In this document: positions 1 through 8,633 of the stretch, in pieces
Layout: every line of letters begins with the position of its first letter
Position numbering within the stretch: position 1 is the stretch's first letter
From: Marmoricola_A sp963784485
Lineage (GTDB): Bacteria > Actinomycetota > Actinomycetes > Propionibacteriales > Nocardioidaceae
Direction: 5' to 3'
Assembly (NCBI GenBank): GCA_963784485.1
Contig: CAWARH010000005.1
Coordinates: forward strand, 1,240,001-1,304,000
Length of the DNA: 64,000 bases
Made by a program: the position numbers and the translations under genes
Notes under the pieces: generated by a model
Told to the model about the DNA's origin: nothing
The model's database searches: none
Seen by the model: only the letters and a program-made list of their open reading frames with translations

Positions 1-1739
1 TCGAAGGTGTGCGAGGAGTCGTCGAGCCCGCCGTAGGACTGGGGGGAGGTGCAGGACTCCCACGCGGCACCGTCCAACCGGCACTCGAAGGTGGCTCCCG
101 AGGTGTTCGCCGAGAACGCGAAGTCGGCGTCGGTCACGCCGACGGTGCCGGACGGGCCGTCGTCGATGGTCGTGTCGAGGGGAACGTCGACGGTCCAGCC
201 TCGGGTGGCGGGGGTCGGGTCGGTGTTCCCCGACGGGTCGGTCGCCCGGACGTCGAAGGTGTGGCTGCCTCGTGGGAGGTCGCTGTAGGTGTGCGGCGAG
301 GTGCACGGCTCCCAGGCGCCGGCGTCGAGACGGCATGCGAACGTCGACGCGGGCTCGTCGGCAGAGAAGGCGAAGGTCGCCGAGTCGACGGTGACGGTCC
401 CCGACGGCCCGGAGTCGACGGTGGTCTGCGGCGGGTCGTTGTCGGGTGGGCCTAGGTCGACCTTGTTGTGCAGGTAGTGGCGCGTGGAGTCGTCGCCGGC
501 CAGCACGACCAGCTCGCTGGCGTTGGACACGGTCTGCTTGGTCGAGGTGGGGTTGTTGATCTTGGGGTCGAGGGTGCTCTCGATGAAGGGCGTGCCCAGG
601 CCGGTGCCGAACGGGTTGCCGTTCAGCAGACCTGTCACGCTGACCTTCTTGAGGTACACGGTTCCGCCGCTGCAGCAGGGTGCCGCCGCGAAGGCGTAGA
701 TCTGGTTGTTCTGGCTGTCGATGACGATGATCGCCCGGGTCTCGTTGTCCTGGGTCCTGCCGAAGACGTTGTCGGTGTCCCAGACGCCTCCGGTCTTGCG
801 GACCAGCACCACGTTGAGCGGGTCGCCGGCATCGTTGAGCGAGGTCTTGACGATCGCGAAGACCCGTCCCTCGGGGTCGTTCTGGATGGACTTGATGTTG
901 ATGTGGTCGTCGGAGCCCTCCGGGCGCGTGTAGGCCACCTCACGGGTCCAGCTGGACTCGGGCGTGCCGTCCTCGTGGATGGCGAAGTAGTAGGAGTCCT
1001 CGTTCTGGTTGCCCCACATCACGCCGACGTGACCTTTGTAGGCGACCAGCGCCGAGATGTCGTCGGTGGTCAGGGTGTCGGCGCCGGGGACCGGCAGCAC
1101 GAACGGAGCCACCCAGCTCCCGTCGGAGACCGTCGTGTGCGTGACGTAGACCTTGCTGTCCCGCGTGTAGGTGATCCACAGCTGCCCGGCGCTGTCCTGG
1201 TCCATCACGATGGCCTCCATGCCACCGTTGACCGGTGTGACGGGGTAGCCGGGATCGAGGCTGTAGGTGCGCGCGGCGCTGTCGTAGCTGAAGCGGTACA
1301 ACCGGCCGCTGTCGCTGGCGGACGACGAGGTCCCGGCGGAGGCCACGTACAGCTTCGATCCCGACCACAGGACGTCCATCTGGGCCTGCGAGCGCTCGTC
1401 GACGAGCACCCCGGTGTCGGACCAGGTCTGGGTCGCCCAGTCCAGCTCGTGGATCGTGAAGCTGTGGGAGCCGGCGTCGAACATGGTGGCCCACCAGGAA
1501 CCGTCGTTGTGCCAGAGCTTGCTCTGCGGCTTCTGCGCGGTCGGGGCCGTGGAGCCGGCGTAGCTCGGGCCGCGGTAGCCGATGTCCGCCGCGATCGCGG
1601 GGGTCGGCAGCAGAACGATGAAGGCCGCGACCACGAGCATCGCCAGCCCCAGGATGGAGCGGTGTCTCGTGAGCCGGGTGCGCCGTGCCTGCTTGCGCGG
1701 CGTGCGTCCCGGACCGGAAGCGAGCTCTGTGACCTGCAT
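1..1739 (-). CDS. Secreted beta-propeller-like surface protein with tandem Ig-like repeats (3' end cut by window edge)
   Basis: At least 579 residues are visible and the frame runs off the left edge. The start ATG is followed by a basic N-region, a hydrophobic stretch at about residues 29-44 and a signal peptidase site near residue 50 (PAIA/AD), so the protein should be exported. Residues 55-430 are rich in short Gly/Asp/Trp strands and look like a propeller-type sensor or adhesion domain; I cannot name the family. Two tandem repeats of about 82 residues start near 437 and 519. Each carries SGPSGTV, a Cys pair (FACRLD... / EPCTSP) and a VRATDPSGNTD-type end, a module common in large actinobacterial surface proteins. 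It is divergent from the glycosyltransferase cluster and may be a partner of that envelope system. Family-level function is inference. Confidence 0.8.
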   Translation of the reverse strand, partial: MQVTELASGPGRTPRKQARRTRLTRHRSILGLAMLVVAAFIVLLPTPAIAADIGYRGPSYAGSTAPTAQKPQSKLWHNDGSWWATMFDAGSHSFTIHELDWATQTWSDTGVLVDERSQAQMDVLWSGSKLYVASAGTSSSASDSGRLYRFSYDSAARTYSLDPGYPVTPVNGGMEAIVMDQDSAGQLWITYTRDSKVYVTHTTVSDGSWVAPFVLPVPGADTLTTDDISALVAYKGHVGVMWGNQNEDSYYFAIHEDGTPESSWTREVAYTRPEGSDDHINIKSIQNDPEGRVFAIVKTSLNDAGDPLNVVLVRKTGGVWDTDNVFGRTQDNETRAIIVIDSQNNQIYAFAAAPCCSGGTVYLKKVSVTGLLNGNPFGTGLGTPFIESTLDPKINNPTSTKQTVSNASELVVLAGDDSTRHYLHNKVDLGPPDNDPPQTTVDSGPSGTVTVDSATFAFSADEPASTFACRLDAGAWEPCTSPHTYSDLPRGSHTFDVRATDPSGNTDPTPATRGWTVDVPLDTTIDDGPSGTVGVTDADFAFSANTSGATFECRLDGAAWESCTSPQSYGGLDDSSHTF

Positions 1740-2024
1740 GATGCGTGATCCCCCGATCTCCCGAGCAGGAGAACCCGGGCGCTGAAAGTGCCTCGTCGGG
1801 GCCGAGCATAGGACGACCCGGCAGACCTGTCTCGGCTCGACAGCGAGGAGCTCAGGCTGCTGCGCTGGCTGCCGCCTGCGCCGTCCGCAGAACCACCCGC
1901 ATTGCGTAGGACCAGGTAGTCCCTCCTCGGGATGCCCGTCCAGACGCTTCACCAGAGACTGGGGAGCACGGTAGGGGGATGACGCATTGGGGATGTCGCC
2001 CGCGCCCGACATGGAGGGGTTCGC
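1740..2024. promoter_or_regulatory. Divergent promoter region between surface protein and glycosyltransferase cluster
   Basis: This 285-base gap separates two divergent genes, so promoters for both should lie here. A GGAGG-like Shine-Dalgarno sequence precedes the ATG at 2025. I could not identify convincing -35/-10 pairs or an operator. No open frame here looks protein-like. Confidence 0.4.
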
Positions 2025-2894
2025 ATGACTACAGAGCAGCTCGACGCCGACGCACTCGCCACCCAGACGGCTCCCGTCGTACCGGCACAGAGGGAGACCC
2101 GAGCGGCGGCGCTGCGAGGTGTCCACGTCGTCCGTCCGGTCCCCCCCTCACCCGACCGGGCGCACAAGCGCACCGTCACCGTCGTGGTGCCGGCGATGAA
2201 CGAGGAGCGCAACATCGCCTGGGTCCTCGAACGGATCCCTTCCTACGTGGACGAGGTGATCGTGGTCGACGGGCACTCGCGCGACGCCACCGTCGCGGTG
2301 GCTCGCCGCACCCTGCCCGACGTGCGCATCGTGCCTCAGCGCGGTTGTGGCAAGGGGGCGGCGATGCGGACGGGCTTCGAGGACGCCACGAGCGACTACG
2401 TCGTGGTCCTCGACGCCGACGGCAGCATGGACCCGGGGGAGATCGACTACTACGTGACCGCGCTGGACCAGGGATACGACCTGGTCAAGGGGTCGCGGGA
2501 GCTGCCCGGCAGCGGTTCCCTGGACATCACCCGCGTACGCCGGTGGGGCAACGGTGTGCTCGTGGGCACGGTGAACCTGATCTGGGGCAGCGAGTTCACC
2601 GACCTCTGCTACGGCTACCTCGGCTTCCGCCGCGACCGGCTCGACGACCTCGCCCTCACCGGCCGCGGCTTCGAGATCGAGACCGAGATCGCCGTCAACG
2701 CGATCAGCGCCGGGCTCCGCATCGCCGAGGTGCCCACCGTCGAGCTGCTCCGCCAGCACGGCACCTCCAACCTGAACGCCTGGCGGGACGGCCGCCGGAT
2801 CCTCGGCTTCCTCACCCGAGCCCAGATCTCCCCGCGCAGCCGTCCCGTGACCGACCGGATCAACCGTCGGGCGCTGACGGACGTCGTGGTCTGA
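2025..2894 (+). CDS. Family 2 glycosyltransferase, polyprenyl-phosphate sugar synthase (DPM/DPG) type
   Basis: The 289-residue cytosolic protein has a GT-A fold: VVVPAMNEE at 53-61, a VVDGHSRD nucleotide-binding segment at 80-87 and the metal-binding DAD at 130-132. The later FEIETE (216-221) and the lack of predicted membrane helices resemble dolichol/polyprenyl-phosphate mannose or glucose synthases, which load a hexose from GDP-Man or UDP-Glc onto a lipid phosphate. The N-terminal 45 residues are a poorly conserved extension. It is the first gene of a rightward cluster (17 bases to the next gene). A GDP-mannose-producing enzyme is encoded at the cluster's end, so mannose is the likeliest donor sugar. 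Exact donor and acceptor are inferred. Confidence 0.85.
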   Translation: MTTEQLDADALATQTAPVVPAQRETRAAALRGVHVVRPVPPSPDRAHKRTVTVVVPAMNEERNIAWVLERIPSYVDEVIVVDGHSRDATVAVARRTLPDVRIVPQRGCGKGAAMRTGFEDATSDYVVVLDADGSMDPGEIDYYVTALDQGYDLVKGSRELPGSGSLDITRVRRWGNGVLVGTVNLIWGSEFTDLCYGYLGFRRDRLDDLALTGRGFEIETEIAVNAISAGLRIAEVPTVELLRQHGTSNLNAWRDGRRILGFLTRAQISPRSRPVTDRINRRALTDVVV

Positions 2895-2911
2895 GGGCCT
2901 GAAAGGACTCG

Positions 2912-3889
2912 ATGAACGACAAGAAGAGCGAGCCGACGAGTCCGACCGTGAGCGTGGTCGTGTGCGCCTACACCATGGCGCGCTGGGAGCGCATCGTGCT
3001 GGCCCTGGACTCGCTCCAGGCCCAGTCCCGTCAGGCGGACGAGATCCTCCTGGTCGTGGACCACTGTCCGGAGCTGCTGGAGCGCGCAACGACGTTGCCC
3101 GGACCCGTCCGGGTCCTCCCCAACGCCGAGCAGCAGGGCCTGTCCGGCGCGAGGAACACCGGTGTTCGCGCCGCCCAGGGTGACATCGTGGCCTTCCTCG
3201 ACGACGACGCCCGCGCAACGCCGTCGTGGCTGGAGCACCTCGTCCAGCCCTACGTCGACCCGGCCGTGGTGGGCGTGGGCGGCAAGGTCGTCGCCGACTG
3301 GGAAGGCGCGAAGCCGAGCTGGTTCCCGCTCGAGTTCAACTGGGTGGTGGGGTGCTCCTACCTCGGGCAGCCGACGACCACCGCGGTGGTGCGCAACCCG
3401 ATCGGGGCGAACATGTCCTTCCGCCGCGAGGCCATGGCCTCGGTAGGCGGCTTCTCCTGCCGCGTCGGCCGCGTGGGCGCCCGTCCCGTCGGGTGCGAGG
3501 AGACCGAGCTCTCCATCCGCGTGGCCCGCCGCGACCCGACGTGCAGGATCGTGCTGGAGCCCCGCGCGGTCGTGCACCACCACGTGCCCCACGACCGGTC
3601 ACGGTGGCGCTACTTCCGTCGACGCTGCTGGGCCGAGGGCCTCAGCAAGGCGTCGGTGAGTCGGCTCACCGACCCCCGGTCCGCCCTCGCCGCCGAGCGC
3701 GACTACACCCTCCGCACCCTGCCGCGCGGCGCGGTCCGTGGGCTGGTGGACGTCGCTCGAGGCGGCCCCCCGGGCGGCGTGGCGCGGACCCTCGCGATCA
3801 GCGCGGGACTGCTGTTCACCGCTGCGGGCTACGCAGCCGGGAAAGCCGGACACACGGGGCTCCCGCAACCACCTAGCAAGGAGAAATGA
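2912..3889 (+). CDS. Family 2 glycosyltransferase
   Basis: The 325-residue protein opens directly into a GT-A domain: SVVVCAYTMARW at 14-25, ARNTGVRAAQGDIVAF at 80-95 and the metal-binding DDD at 97-99. The GANMSFRREA acceptor-side motif and CEETELSIRV follow, as in GT2 enzymes that extend cell-surface glycans. A short hydrophobic stretch near residues 298-315 may touch the membrane. A GAAAGGA ribosome site precedes the ATG. It ends inside the ribosome site of the HprK-like gene, so the two are probably co-translated. Sugar specificity cannot be read from the sequence. Confidence 0.85.
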   Translation: MNDKKSEPTSPTVSVVVCAYTMARWERIVLALDSLQAQSRQADEILLVVDHCPELLERATTLPGPVRVLPNAEQQGLSGARNTGVRAAQGDIVAFLDDDARATPSWLEHLVQPYVDPAVVGVGGKVVADWEGAKPSWFPLEFNWVVGCSYLGQPTTTAVVRNPIGANMSFRREAMASVGGFSCRVGRVGARPVGCEETELSIRVARRDPTCRIVLEPRAVVHHHVPHDRSRWRYFRRRCWAEGLSKASVSRLTDPRSALAAERDYTLRTLPRGAVRGLVDVARGGPPGGVARTLAISAGLLFTAAGYAAGKAGHTGLPQPPSKEK

Positions 3890-3890
3890 C

Positions 3891-5003
3891 ATGAACCCGA
3901 CCGAGACCCCGGACTGGAACTACTACGACATCCACGGAATCGTCGGCATCCGCGTCCATGCGGACGCGCCCGCGTCCCTGCAGCTCGGCACCATGCTGAA
4001 GAGCTTCCGTGTCGAGCACTGCACCCGCGACGACATCGTGGTGACCCAGGAGCACGAGCTGATGCTCGACTCGGCCCTCATCGAGGACGAGCTCGCCTAC
4101 AGTGCGACCGCGGTGCTCTTCAAGCGGCACCACGTCCAGGTCGTCCGCGACGGGGACGGGTTCCGGGTCCACGGGAGCGGAGAGCTGCTGACGGCGCTGT
4201 TGCCGTTGCTGGACCTGGTCATGGTCAGCCGGGGGGTCGCCATGGTGCACGCCGCCACGGTGGGCTACCGAGGCCACGCGATCGCTCTCCCGGCCGCAGG
4301 CGGAACGGGCAAGACCAGCACCATCGCCAAGCTGGTGGGTCGACCGGGCTTCAGCTTCATGGGCGACGACTGGGGATTCCTGGCCGAGGACGGCCGGCTC
4401 CTCAACTACGAGAAGCCGATGTTCATCAAGCCGCACCACCGGCCGATCTATCCCCACCTGTTCCGCGGGTCACGCAAGCCGCTGCTGCCGGTAGCGCTGT
4501 CGCGCCCGGTGGGCCGGTTCACCACGGTGGTGCATCCGCACATCGTGAAGCACCCCAGGCTGGCCGACCTCGCCCGTCGCTGGTCTCCTGAGCACCGGAT
4601 CGTCACCGCCGCGCAGGCGCTCCCCGGAGCGACGATCACCGCGGCGGCCCCCCTGCTGACCTCGATCTACGTCGAGCGCTTCGAAGGGTCCCGGACCCAG
4701 CTGGCCGAGCGCGACGGCGAGTGGATGGTCCAGCGGATGCTGGGGAACTTCAACATCGAGCTGCCCGGCTTCTCCCACGAGGTCCTCGCCGGTCTCGGCG
4801 CGACGTCGCAGATCTCGCTCTCGGCCTTCTACGAGGCCAAGGCGAACATCCTCAGGAAGGCGCTCGGCGACGTCCCGGCGTACGTGCTGCAGGTCCCCAG
4901 TGTCTACAGCCCTGATATCGCCTCCGACGACATCGTCGAGGTGCTGGAGGACCTTCTCGCGAAGATGGTCACCGACGGCGATCCTGTGGAGAGCGTGGCA
5001 TGA
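3891..5003 (+). CDS. HPr-kinase/phosphorylase-like P-loop protein (HprK-related)
   Basis: The 370-residue protein has a Walker A loop PAAGGTGKTS at 134-143, preceded by MVHAAT (H120), and GDDWGF at 158-163. This arrangement is seen in HprK-related P-loop proteins that occur in polysaccharide and peptide-modification clusters rather than in true HPr kinases. The N-terminal about 110 residues are a separate domain typical of these relatives. No PTS HPr gene is nearby. I chose the ATG at 3891, one base after the upstream stop, because AAGGAG lies at the right distance; an upstream in-frame start would overlap the previous gene deeply. It sits between glycosyltransferases, so a role in controlling or priming glycan synthesis (possibly a small-molecule or lipid kinase) is inferred. 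The substrate is unknown. Confidence 0.7.
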   Translation: MNPTETPDWNYYDIHGIVGIRVHADAPASLQLGTMLKSFRVEHCTRDDIVVTQEHELMLDSALIEDELAYSATAVLFKRHHVQVVRDGDGFRVHGSGELLTALLPLLDLVMVSRGVAMVHAATVGYRGHAIALPAAGGTGKTSTIAKLVGRPGFSFMGDDWGFLAEDGRLLNYEKPMFIKPHHRPIYPHLFRGSRKPLLPVALSRPVGRFTTVVHPHIVKHPRLADLARRWSPEHRIVTAAQALPGATITAAAPLLTSIYVERFEGSRTQLAERDGEWMVQRMLGNFNIELPGFSHEVLAGLGATSQISLSAFYEAKANILRKALGDVPAYVLQVPSVYSPDIASDDIVEVLEDLLAKMVTDGDPVESVA

Positions 5004-5839
5004 GCCCGGACCGGACGGCGCTCCACGACTCCCGGCCGCTGGACCAGCTGACCGCAGTCGTTCCCGTCCGGGACGGCGAGGTGCTTCTGCCAGGATGCCT
5101 GGAGGCGTTGCTGCGCAACAGGATCAAGCGGATCGTCGTGGTGGACGGCTGCTCCACAGACCGTTCCCGGGAGGTCGCTGCCGAGTTCGGGGCGCACGTG
5201 GTCAGCGACGAGGGACGGGGCCTGCCCCATGCCCGGACCTTGGGCGCGCGGACGGCGACCACGGAGATGGTCCTGCTGGTCGACTGCGACGTGGTCTTCC
5301 CCGACGGAGGGGTCGCTGCGCTGGTCGGGGAGTTCCAGGCCGGGGGCTACGTGGCCCTGCAGGCCGCCCAGGAGAGCGTGGGTGGACCGGGGTACTGGGG
5401 ACGCGCGCTCGCCCACCACCACCGCACGGGACGCAGCCGTCACTGGTTCGGCCTGGTGGCCACGGTCTTCGACAGGCAGGAGCTGCTGGCCGCCGGCTTC
5501 GACGCGCGCTTTCGCTCCGGCGAGGACATCGAGCTCCGTTGGCGGCTGCGCGAGACAGGGAGGCGGATCGGGGTGTCGCGGACCGTGGCTGTGCAGCACC
5601 GCTACGCCGGGGACGACTTCGGCTTCGCCAAGGAGCAGTTCCTGATGGACGGTGTCGGTCTCGGTCTGATGGTTCGAAGCCACGGGGTGCGGGGAGCGCG
5701 ACTGGCCGCCCTCCCCGCCGCCGCGGCGGCGCGGGGCATGCTGATCAGCGCTACCCGTGGCGAAGGAAGGTGGCTGCGCTACTACGGCGCCTTCGCGTGG
5801 TGGAACTACGTCGGACTGATGCGGGGATTGCGGACATGA
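5000..5839 (+). CDS. Family 2 glycosyltransferase
   Basis: The 279-residue protein has AVVPVRDGE at 19-27, RIVVVDGCSTD at 44-54 and the metal-binding DCD at 95-97, all of the GT2 GT-A fold. GEDIELRWRLRETG later fits the acceptor-side ED motif. The ATG overlaps the preceding HprK-like stop by 4 nt (ATGA), showing translational coupling. The C-terminal region (about 225-279) has Ala-rich and aromatic stretches that may be a membrane-associated helix. It probably adds one sugar in the polymer or lipid-linked oligosaccharide made by this cluster. Donor unknown. Confidence 0.83.
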   Translation: MSPDRTALHDSRPLDQLTAVVPVRDGEVLLPGCLEALLRNRIKRIVVVDGCSTDRSREVAAEFGAHVVSDEGRGLPHARTLGARTATTEMVLLVDCDVVFPDGGVAALVGEFQAGGYVALQAAQESVGGPGYWGRALAHHHRTGRSRHWFGLVATVFDRQELLAAGFDARFRSGEDIELRWRLRETGRRIGVSRTVAVQHRYAGDDFGFAKEQFLMDGVGLGLMVRSHGVRGARLAALPAAAAARGMLISATRGEGRWLRYYGAFAWWNYVGLMRGLRT

Positions 5840-6483
5840 CGAGCGGCACACATGACAAGAAATCGCTGGAGCTCGTGCCCGCGCCGGAGACGGAGCCACC
5901 GCCTGTGTCCCCTCGTGATCCCGCGGTCAGCCTCGAGGGGTGCCTCCGTGTGGTCATCGTCGGCAGGACCGGGTCGGGGAAGACCAGCCTGGCGCGGGAG
6001 CTCGCCCGTGCACTGGGGGTGCCCCATGTCGAGCTGGACTCCTTGTACTTCAACCACGACCTCAGCACCGTGCCGCTGTCGCTGCTGCGCACCAGGACAG
6101 CCGAGGCGATCTCACCTGAGCGCTGGGTCACCGACGGCAACAAGAGCACTGTCAGGGACCTGGTCTGGCCACGCGCGGACACGCTGGTGTGGCTCGACTT
6201 CCCGCTTGCCGTGAGCGTCTGGCGGCTGCTCAAGCGGGCACGCCAGCGAACCACGGCGCTGCATTCGATCGCGTCCGACCCGAAGGGGGAGGAGCGCCTG
6301 ACCACCATGATGCTCGCAGCCCTCCGGGGGGTGCTGACGGCGCTGCGGTCGCATCGGGGCCAGCGGCGCGAGTACCCCCGCCTCCTGGCGCGCCCCGAGA
6401 ACGAGCACCTCGCCGTCGTCCGACTGAGGTCGCCGCGAGCGGCGCGGCACTGGCTGGCGCGTGTGCGGGAGAGCGCCGCGTGA
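5836..6483 (+). CDS. P-loop nucleotide kinase-like protein (adenylate kinase/FlaR topology-modulation type)
   Basis: The 215-residue protein has an acidic Pro-rich leader of about 35 residues, then VIVGRTGSGKT at 40-50 (Walker A) and LGVPHVELDSLYF. WVTDGN and the ADTLVWLDFP strand follow. This set is typical of the FlaR/topology-modulation branch of adenylate-kinase-like proteins, which bind ATP but whose substrates are poorly known. The ATG overlaps the upstream stop by 4 nt (ATGA). It is the second P-loop protein in the same glycan cluster, so a role as a small-molecule kinase in sugar-nucleotide or acceptor supply is possible. I infer no specific reaction. Confidence 0.7.
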   Translation: MTSGTHDKKSLELVPAPETEPPPVSPRDPAVSLEGCLRVVIVGRTGSGKTSLARELARALGVPHVELDSLYFNHDLSTVPLSLLRTRTAEAISPERWVTDGNKSTVRDLVWPRADTLVWLDFPLAVSVWRLLKRARQRTTALHSIASDPKGEERLTTMMLAALRGVLTALRSHRGQRREYPRLLARPENEHLAVVRLRSPRAARHWLARVRESAA

Positions 6484-6648
6484 GCCCCCCGCACCCAGGG
6501 CCGGAGCACCCCGCCGAAATGCGTAGGGCGAACCGTACTTGCTCTGGTGTCGGGCTTCTTGTCACCCGCATAGCGTCGGTGACCACGGACGATCGGCACG
6601 CCGGGTTGCCGGTGCCACGCCGGACTGGACAGATCGGAGGAGGGGCTC

Positions 6649-8085
6649 ATGGTCTCTGAGTCGAACGCACCGGTGGTGGTGCCTGTCGTGCTTTCAGGGG
6701 GGTCCGGGACGCGCTTGTGGCCCCTGTCGCGGGAGACGAGCCCCAAGCAGTTCCTCCCGCTCCTCACCGGGCTGAGCCTCTTCCAGCAGACCGTCCTGAG
6801 AGCACAGGCCGCCACGACGCGGGCACCCGTGGTGGTCTGCAACGTCGAGCACCGCTTCGTGGTGCAGCACCAGCTGGCCCAGCTGGAGGTGGAGCCGGCA
6901 GCGATCATCTGCGAGCCCGTGGCCAGGAACACGGCGCCCGCGGTCGCGGCAGCGGCGTCGTTGGTCGGGCAGAGCGCCCCCGACGCGCTCCTGCTGGTGC
7001 TGCCCTCCGACCACGTCGTCACCGACACCGCGGACTTCGCCCGTGACGTCGCTGCCGCGGTTCCGGCTGCCGGGGCCGGCCATCTCGTGACCTTCGGGAT
7101 CACGCCCACCACGCCCCACACCGGCTTCGGGTACATCCGGCAGGGTCCCCCCATCGCAGGCATGCTCCGCGCCTGTGCGGCGGAGCGCTTCGTGGAGAAG
7201 CCGCACCTCGCGCAGGCCCGCGGCTACGTCGAGGACGGCAAGTGGATGTGGAACAGCGGGATGTTCCTGCTGCCCCGTGAGGTCCTGCTCGAGGAGCTCC
7301 TGTCCCACGAGCCTCGGGTCGCCCACACGACCGCCATCGCCGTCGCACTGGCGCGACGAGAGGGGTCGGCGGTCTTCCTGGACGAGAAGAGCTTCGCGTG
7401 CGCCCCCACGGTCAGCCTGGACTATGCCGTGATGGAGCCGACCACGAGGGCCGCGGTCCTGCCGACCACCCTGGGATGGAGCGACGTGGGTGCGTGGTCG
7501 TCGCTCTGGGAGGTGCGGGACAAGGACGGCGACGGGAACGTCCTCCACGGCGACGTGCTCGCCGAGGACAGCCACGACTGCTACGTGCACAGCGACGGTC
7601 CGCTGGTCACGGCGCTGGGGATGAGCGACGTGACCGTCGTGGCCACCAAGGACGCGGTGCTGGTCGCCGACCGCGCGCACAGCCAGCAGGTACGGGAGGT
7701 CGTGGCTCGGCTCAGGACCCTGGGACGGGCCGAGGCGGACTGCTCGGCGCTGGTGCGGCGGCCCTGGGGCACCTACGAGTCGCTGGGCCGCGGGGTACGC
7801 CACCAGGTCAAGCACATCGAGGTCCTGCCGGGCCAGAAGCTGTCCCTGCAGCGACATGCCCACCGGGCCGAGCACTGGGTGGTCGTGCAGGGCACGGCCC
7901 AGGTGGTCCGAGGTGGGGACACCCTGGTCCTCCAGGAGGGCGAGTCCCTGCACGTGCCGGTGGGCTGTGTGCACCGCTTGGAGAACCGGTGCGAGGACCC
8001 TCTCCACCTGATCGAGGTCCAGGTCGGCGACTACCTCGGCGAGGACGACATCGAGCGGCTCGACGACAAGTACGGCCGGAGCTGA
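6649..8085 (+). CDS. manC: Mannose-1-phosphate guanylyltransferase / mannose-6-phosphate isomerase (bifunctional)
   Basis: The 478-residue type II enzyme has the pyrophosphorylase loop VLSGGSGTRLWPLSRE at 14-29 with the SPKQFLPL lysine segment at 31-38, and FVEKP further on. The C-terminal cupin isomerase domain carries RPWGTYESLG, then QRHAHRAEHWVVV with the metal-binding His/Glu and VPVGCVHRLEN. It interconverts fructose-6-P and mannose-6-P and makes GDP-mannose from mannose-1-P and GTP. Length matches the ManC/AlgA/XanB family (about 470-480). A 165-base gap separates it from the upstream cluster, so it may have its own promoter. A phosphomannomutase is not in the window. It likely feeds the adjacent glycosyltransferases. 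Confidence 0.92.
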   Translation: MVSESNAPVVVPVVLSGGSGTRLWPLSRETSPKQFLPLLTGLSLFQQTVLRAQAATTRAPVVVCNVEHRFVVQHQLAQLEVEPAAIICEPVARNTAPAVAAAASLVGQSAPDALLLVLPSDHVVTDTADFARDVAAAVPAAGAGHLVTFGITPTTPHTGFGYIRQGPPIAGMLRACAAERFVEKPHLAQARGYVEDGKWMWNSGMFLLPREVLLEELLSHEPRVAHTTAIAVALARREGSAVFLDEKSFACAPTVSLDYAVMEPTTRAAVLPTTLGWSDVGAWSSLWEVRDKDGDGNVLHGDVLAEDSHDCYVHSDGPLVTALGMSDVTVVATKDAVLVADRAHSQQVREVVARLRTLGRAEADCSALVRRPWGTYESLGRGVRHQVKHIEVLPGQKLSLQRHAHRAEHWVVVQGTAQVVRGGDTLVLQEGESLHVPVGCVHRLENRCEDPLHLIEVQVGDYLGEDDIERLDDKYGRS

Positions 8086-8164
8086 TCCACCAGCAGCCAC
8101 CGGCGTCCCGGGCGCCGGAACGCGGGCGGCGCGTCAGGGACGGCGCGGCACCCCCCTCAGAGCT

Positions 8165-8209
8165 CCCACGCTGGCGTCCACCCCCCCCACTCAGTGGCGC
8201 CAGCGTGGG
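8165..8209. terminator. Perfect 12-bp inverted repeat downstream of manC
   Basis: The arms 8165-8176 and 8198-8209 (CCCACGCTGGCG and its complement) are perfectly complementary around a C-rich 21-base loop. There is no T tract. The hairpin lies between the convergent manC and tRNA-Ser(GGA), so it may end transcription from either side. Confidence 0.5.
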
Positions 8210-8275
8210 TCCGGGGTCGAGCCGCTGAGCGGTGCGGTGCGGTGCGGGCCGCGCACCGGGCAGCAGTGCTTGTGG

Positions 8276-8360
8276 CGGAGGATAGGGGATTCGAACCCCT
8301 GAGGGCTTGCACCCAACCCGCTTTCCAAGCGAGCGCCATAGGCCACTAGGCGAATCCTCC
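8276..8360 (-). tRNA. tRNA-Ser (anticodon GGA)
   Basis: The reverse strand gives an 85-nt tRNA with a 7-bp acceptor stem (GGAGGAT/ATCCTCC) and discriminator G. It has the long variable arm of class II tRNAs, the T-loop GTTCGAATC and the anticodon GGA in the loop CTTGGAAAG. No CCA is encoded. Its 3' end faces the accessory polysaccharide cluster, the orientation expected when a genomic island has entered at a tRNA 3' end. Confidence 0.95.
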
Positions 8361-8438
8361 GTCGCGTAGGTTACTAGGCCGGTGCTCGGGCGGGAAATCG
8401 TGGTCGCTTTGGAGCCTCGGGGGCGGCTCCCCTAGACT

Positions 8439-8535
8439 CCTGCCAACCCCCCGTACGGCGGTATCTCGCTGAACTCCCCCAGGGCCGGAAGGCAGCAAGG
8501 GCAGGCGAGCTCTATCGGGTGTGCGGGGGGCCTTG
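8439..8535 (+). ncRNA. ffs: Signal recognition particle RNA (bacterial small/4.5S type)
   Basis: The region contains the hallmark SRP domain IV sequence GGCCGGAAGGCAGCAAGG at about 8483-8500. The flanking C-rich 5' arm (CCCCCCGTAC) pairs with GTGCGGGGGG near 8520-8530. This RNA forms the SRP core with Ffh and targets nascent membrane proteins. Its location just upstream of dnaX is the usual actinobacterial arrangement. The exact ends are estimated from the pairing and may be off by several bases. Confidence 0.9.
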
Positions 8536-8633
8536 TCGTTCCCGGACGCAGCAGGTGGCGAGCGGTCGCCGCTGGGCGGCCGGTTCGTGGCCGGGGCGCG
8601 CGCGGTGTCGGCGCCCACGGTTAGGGTCGGGAT

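Noticed and set aside
3891..5003. True HPr kinase/phosphorylase
   Set aside because: It has an extra N-terminal domain, lies in a glycan cluster, and no HPr gene is nearby.
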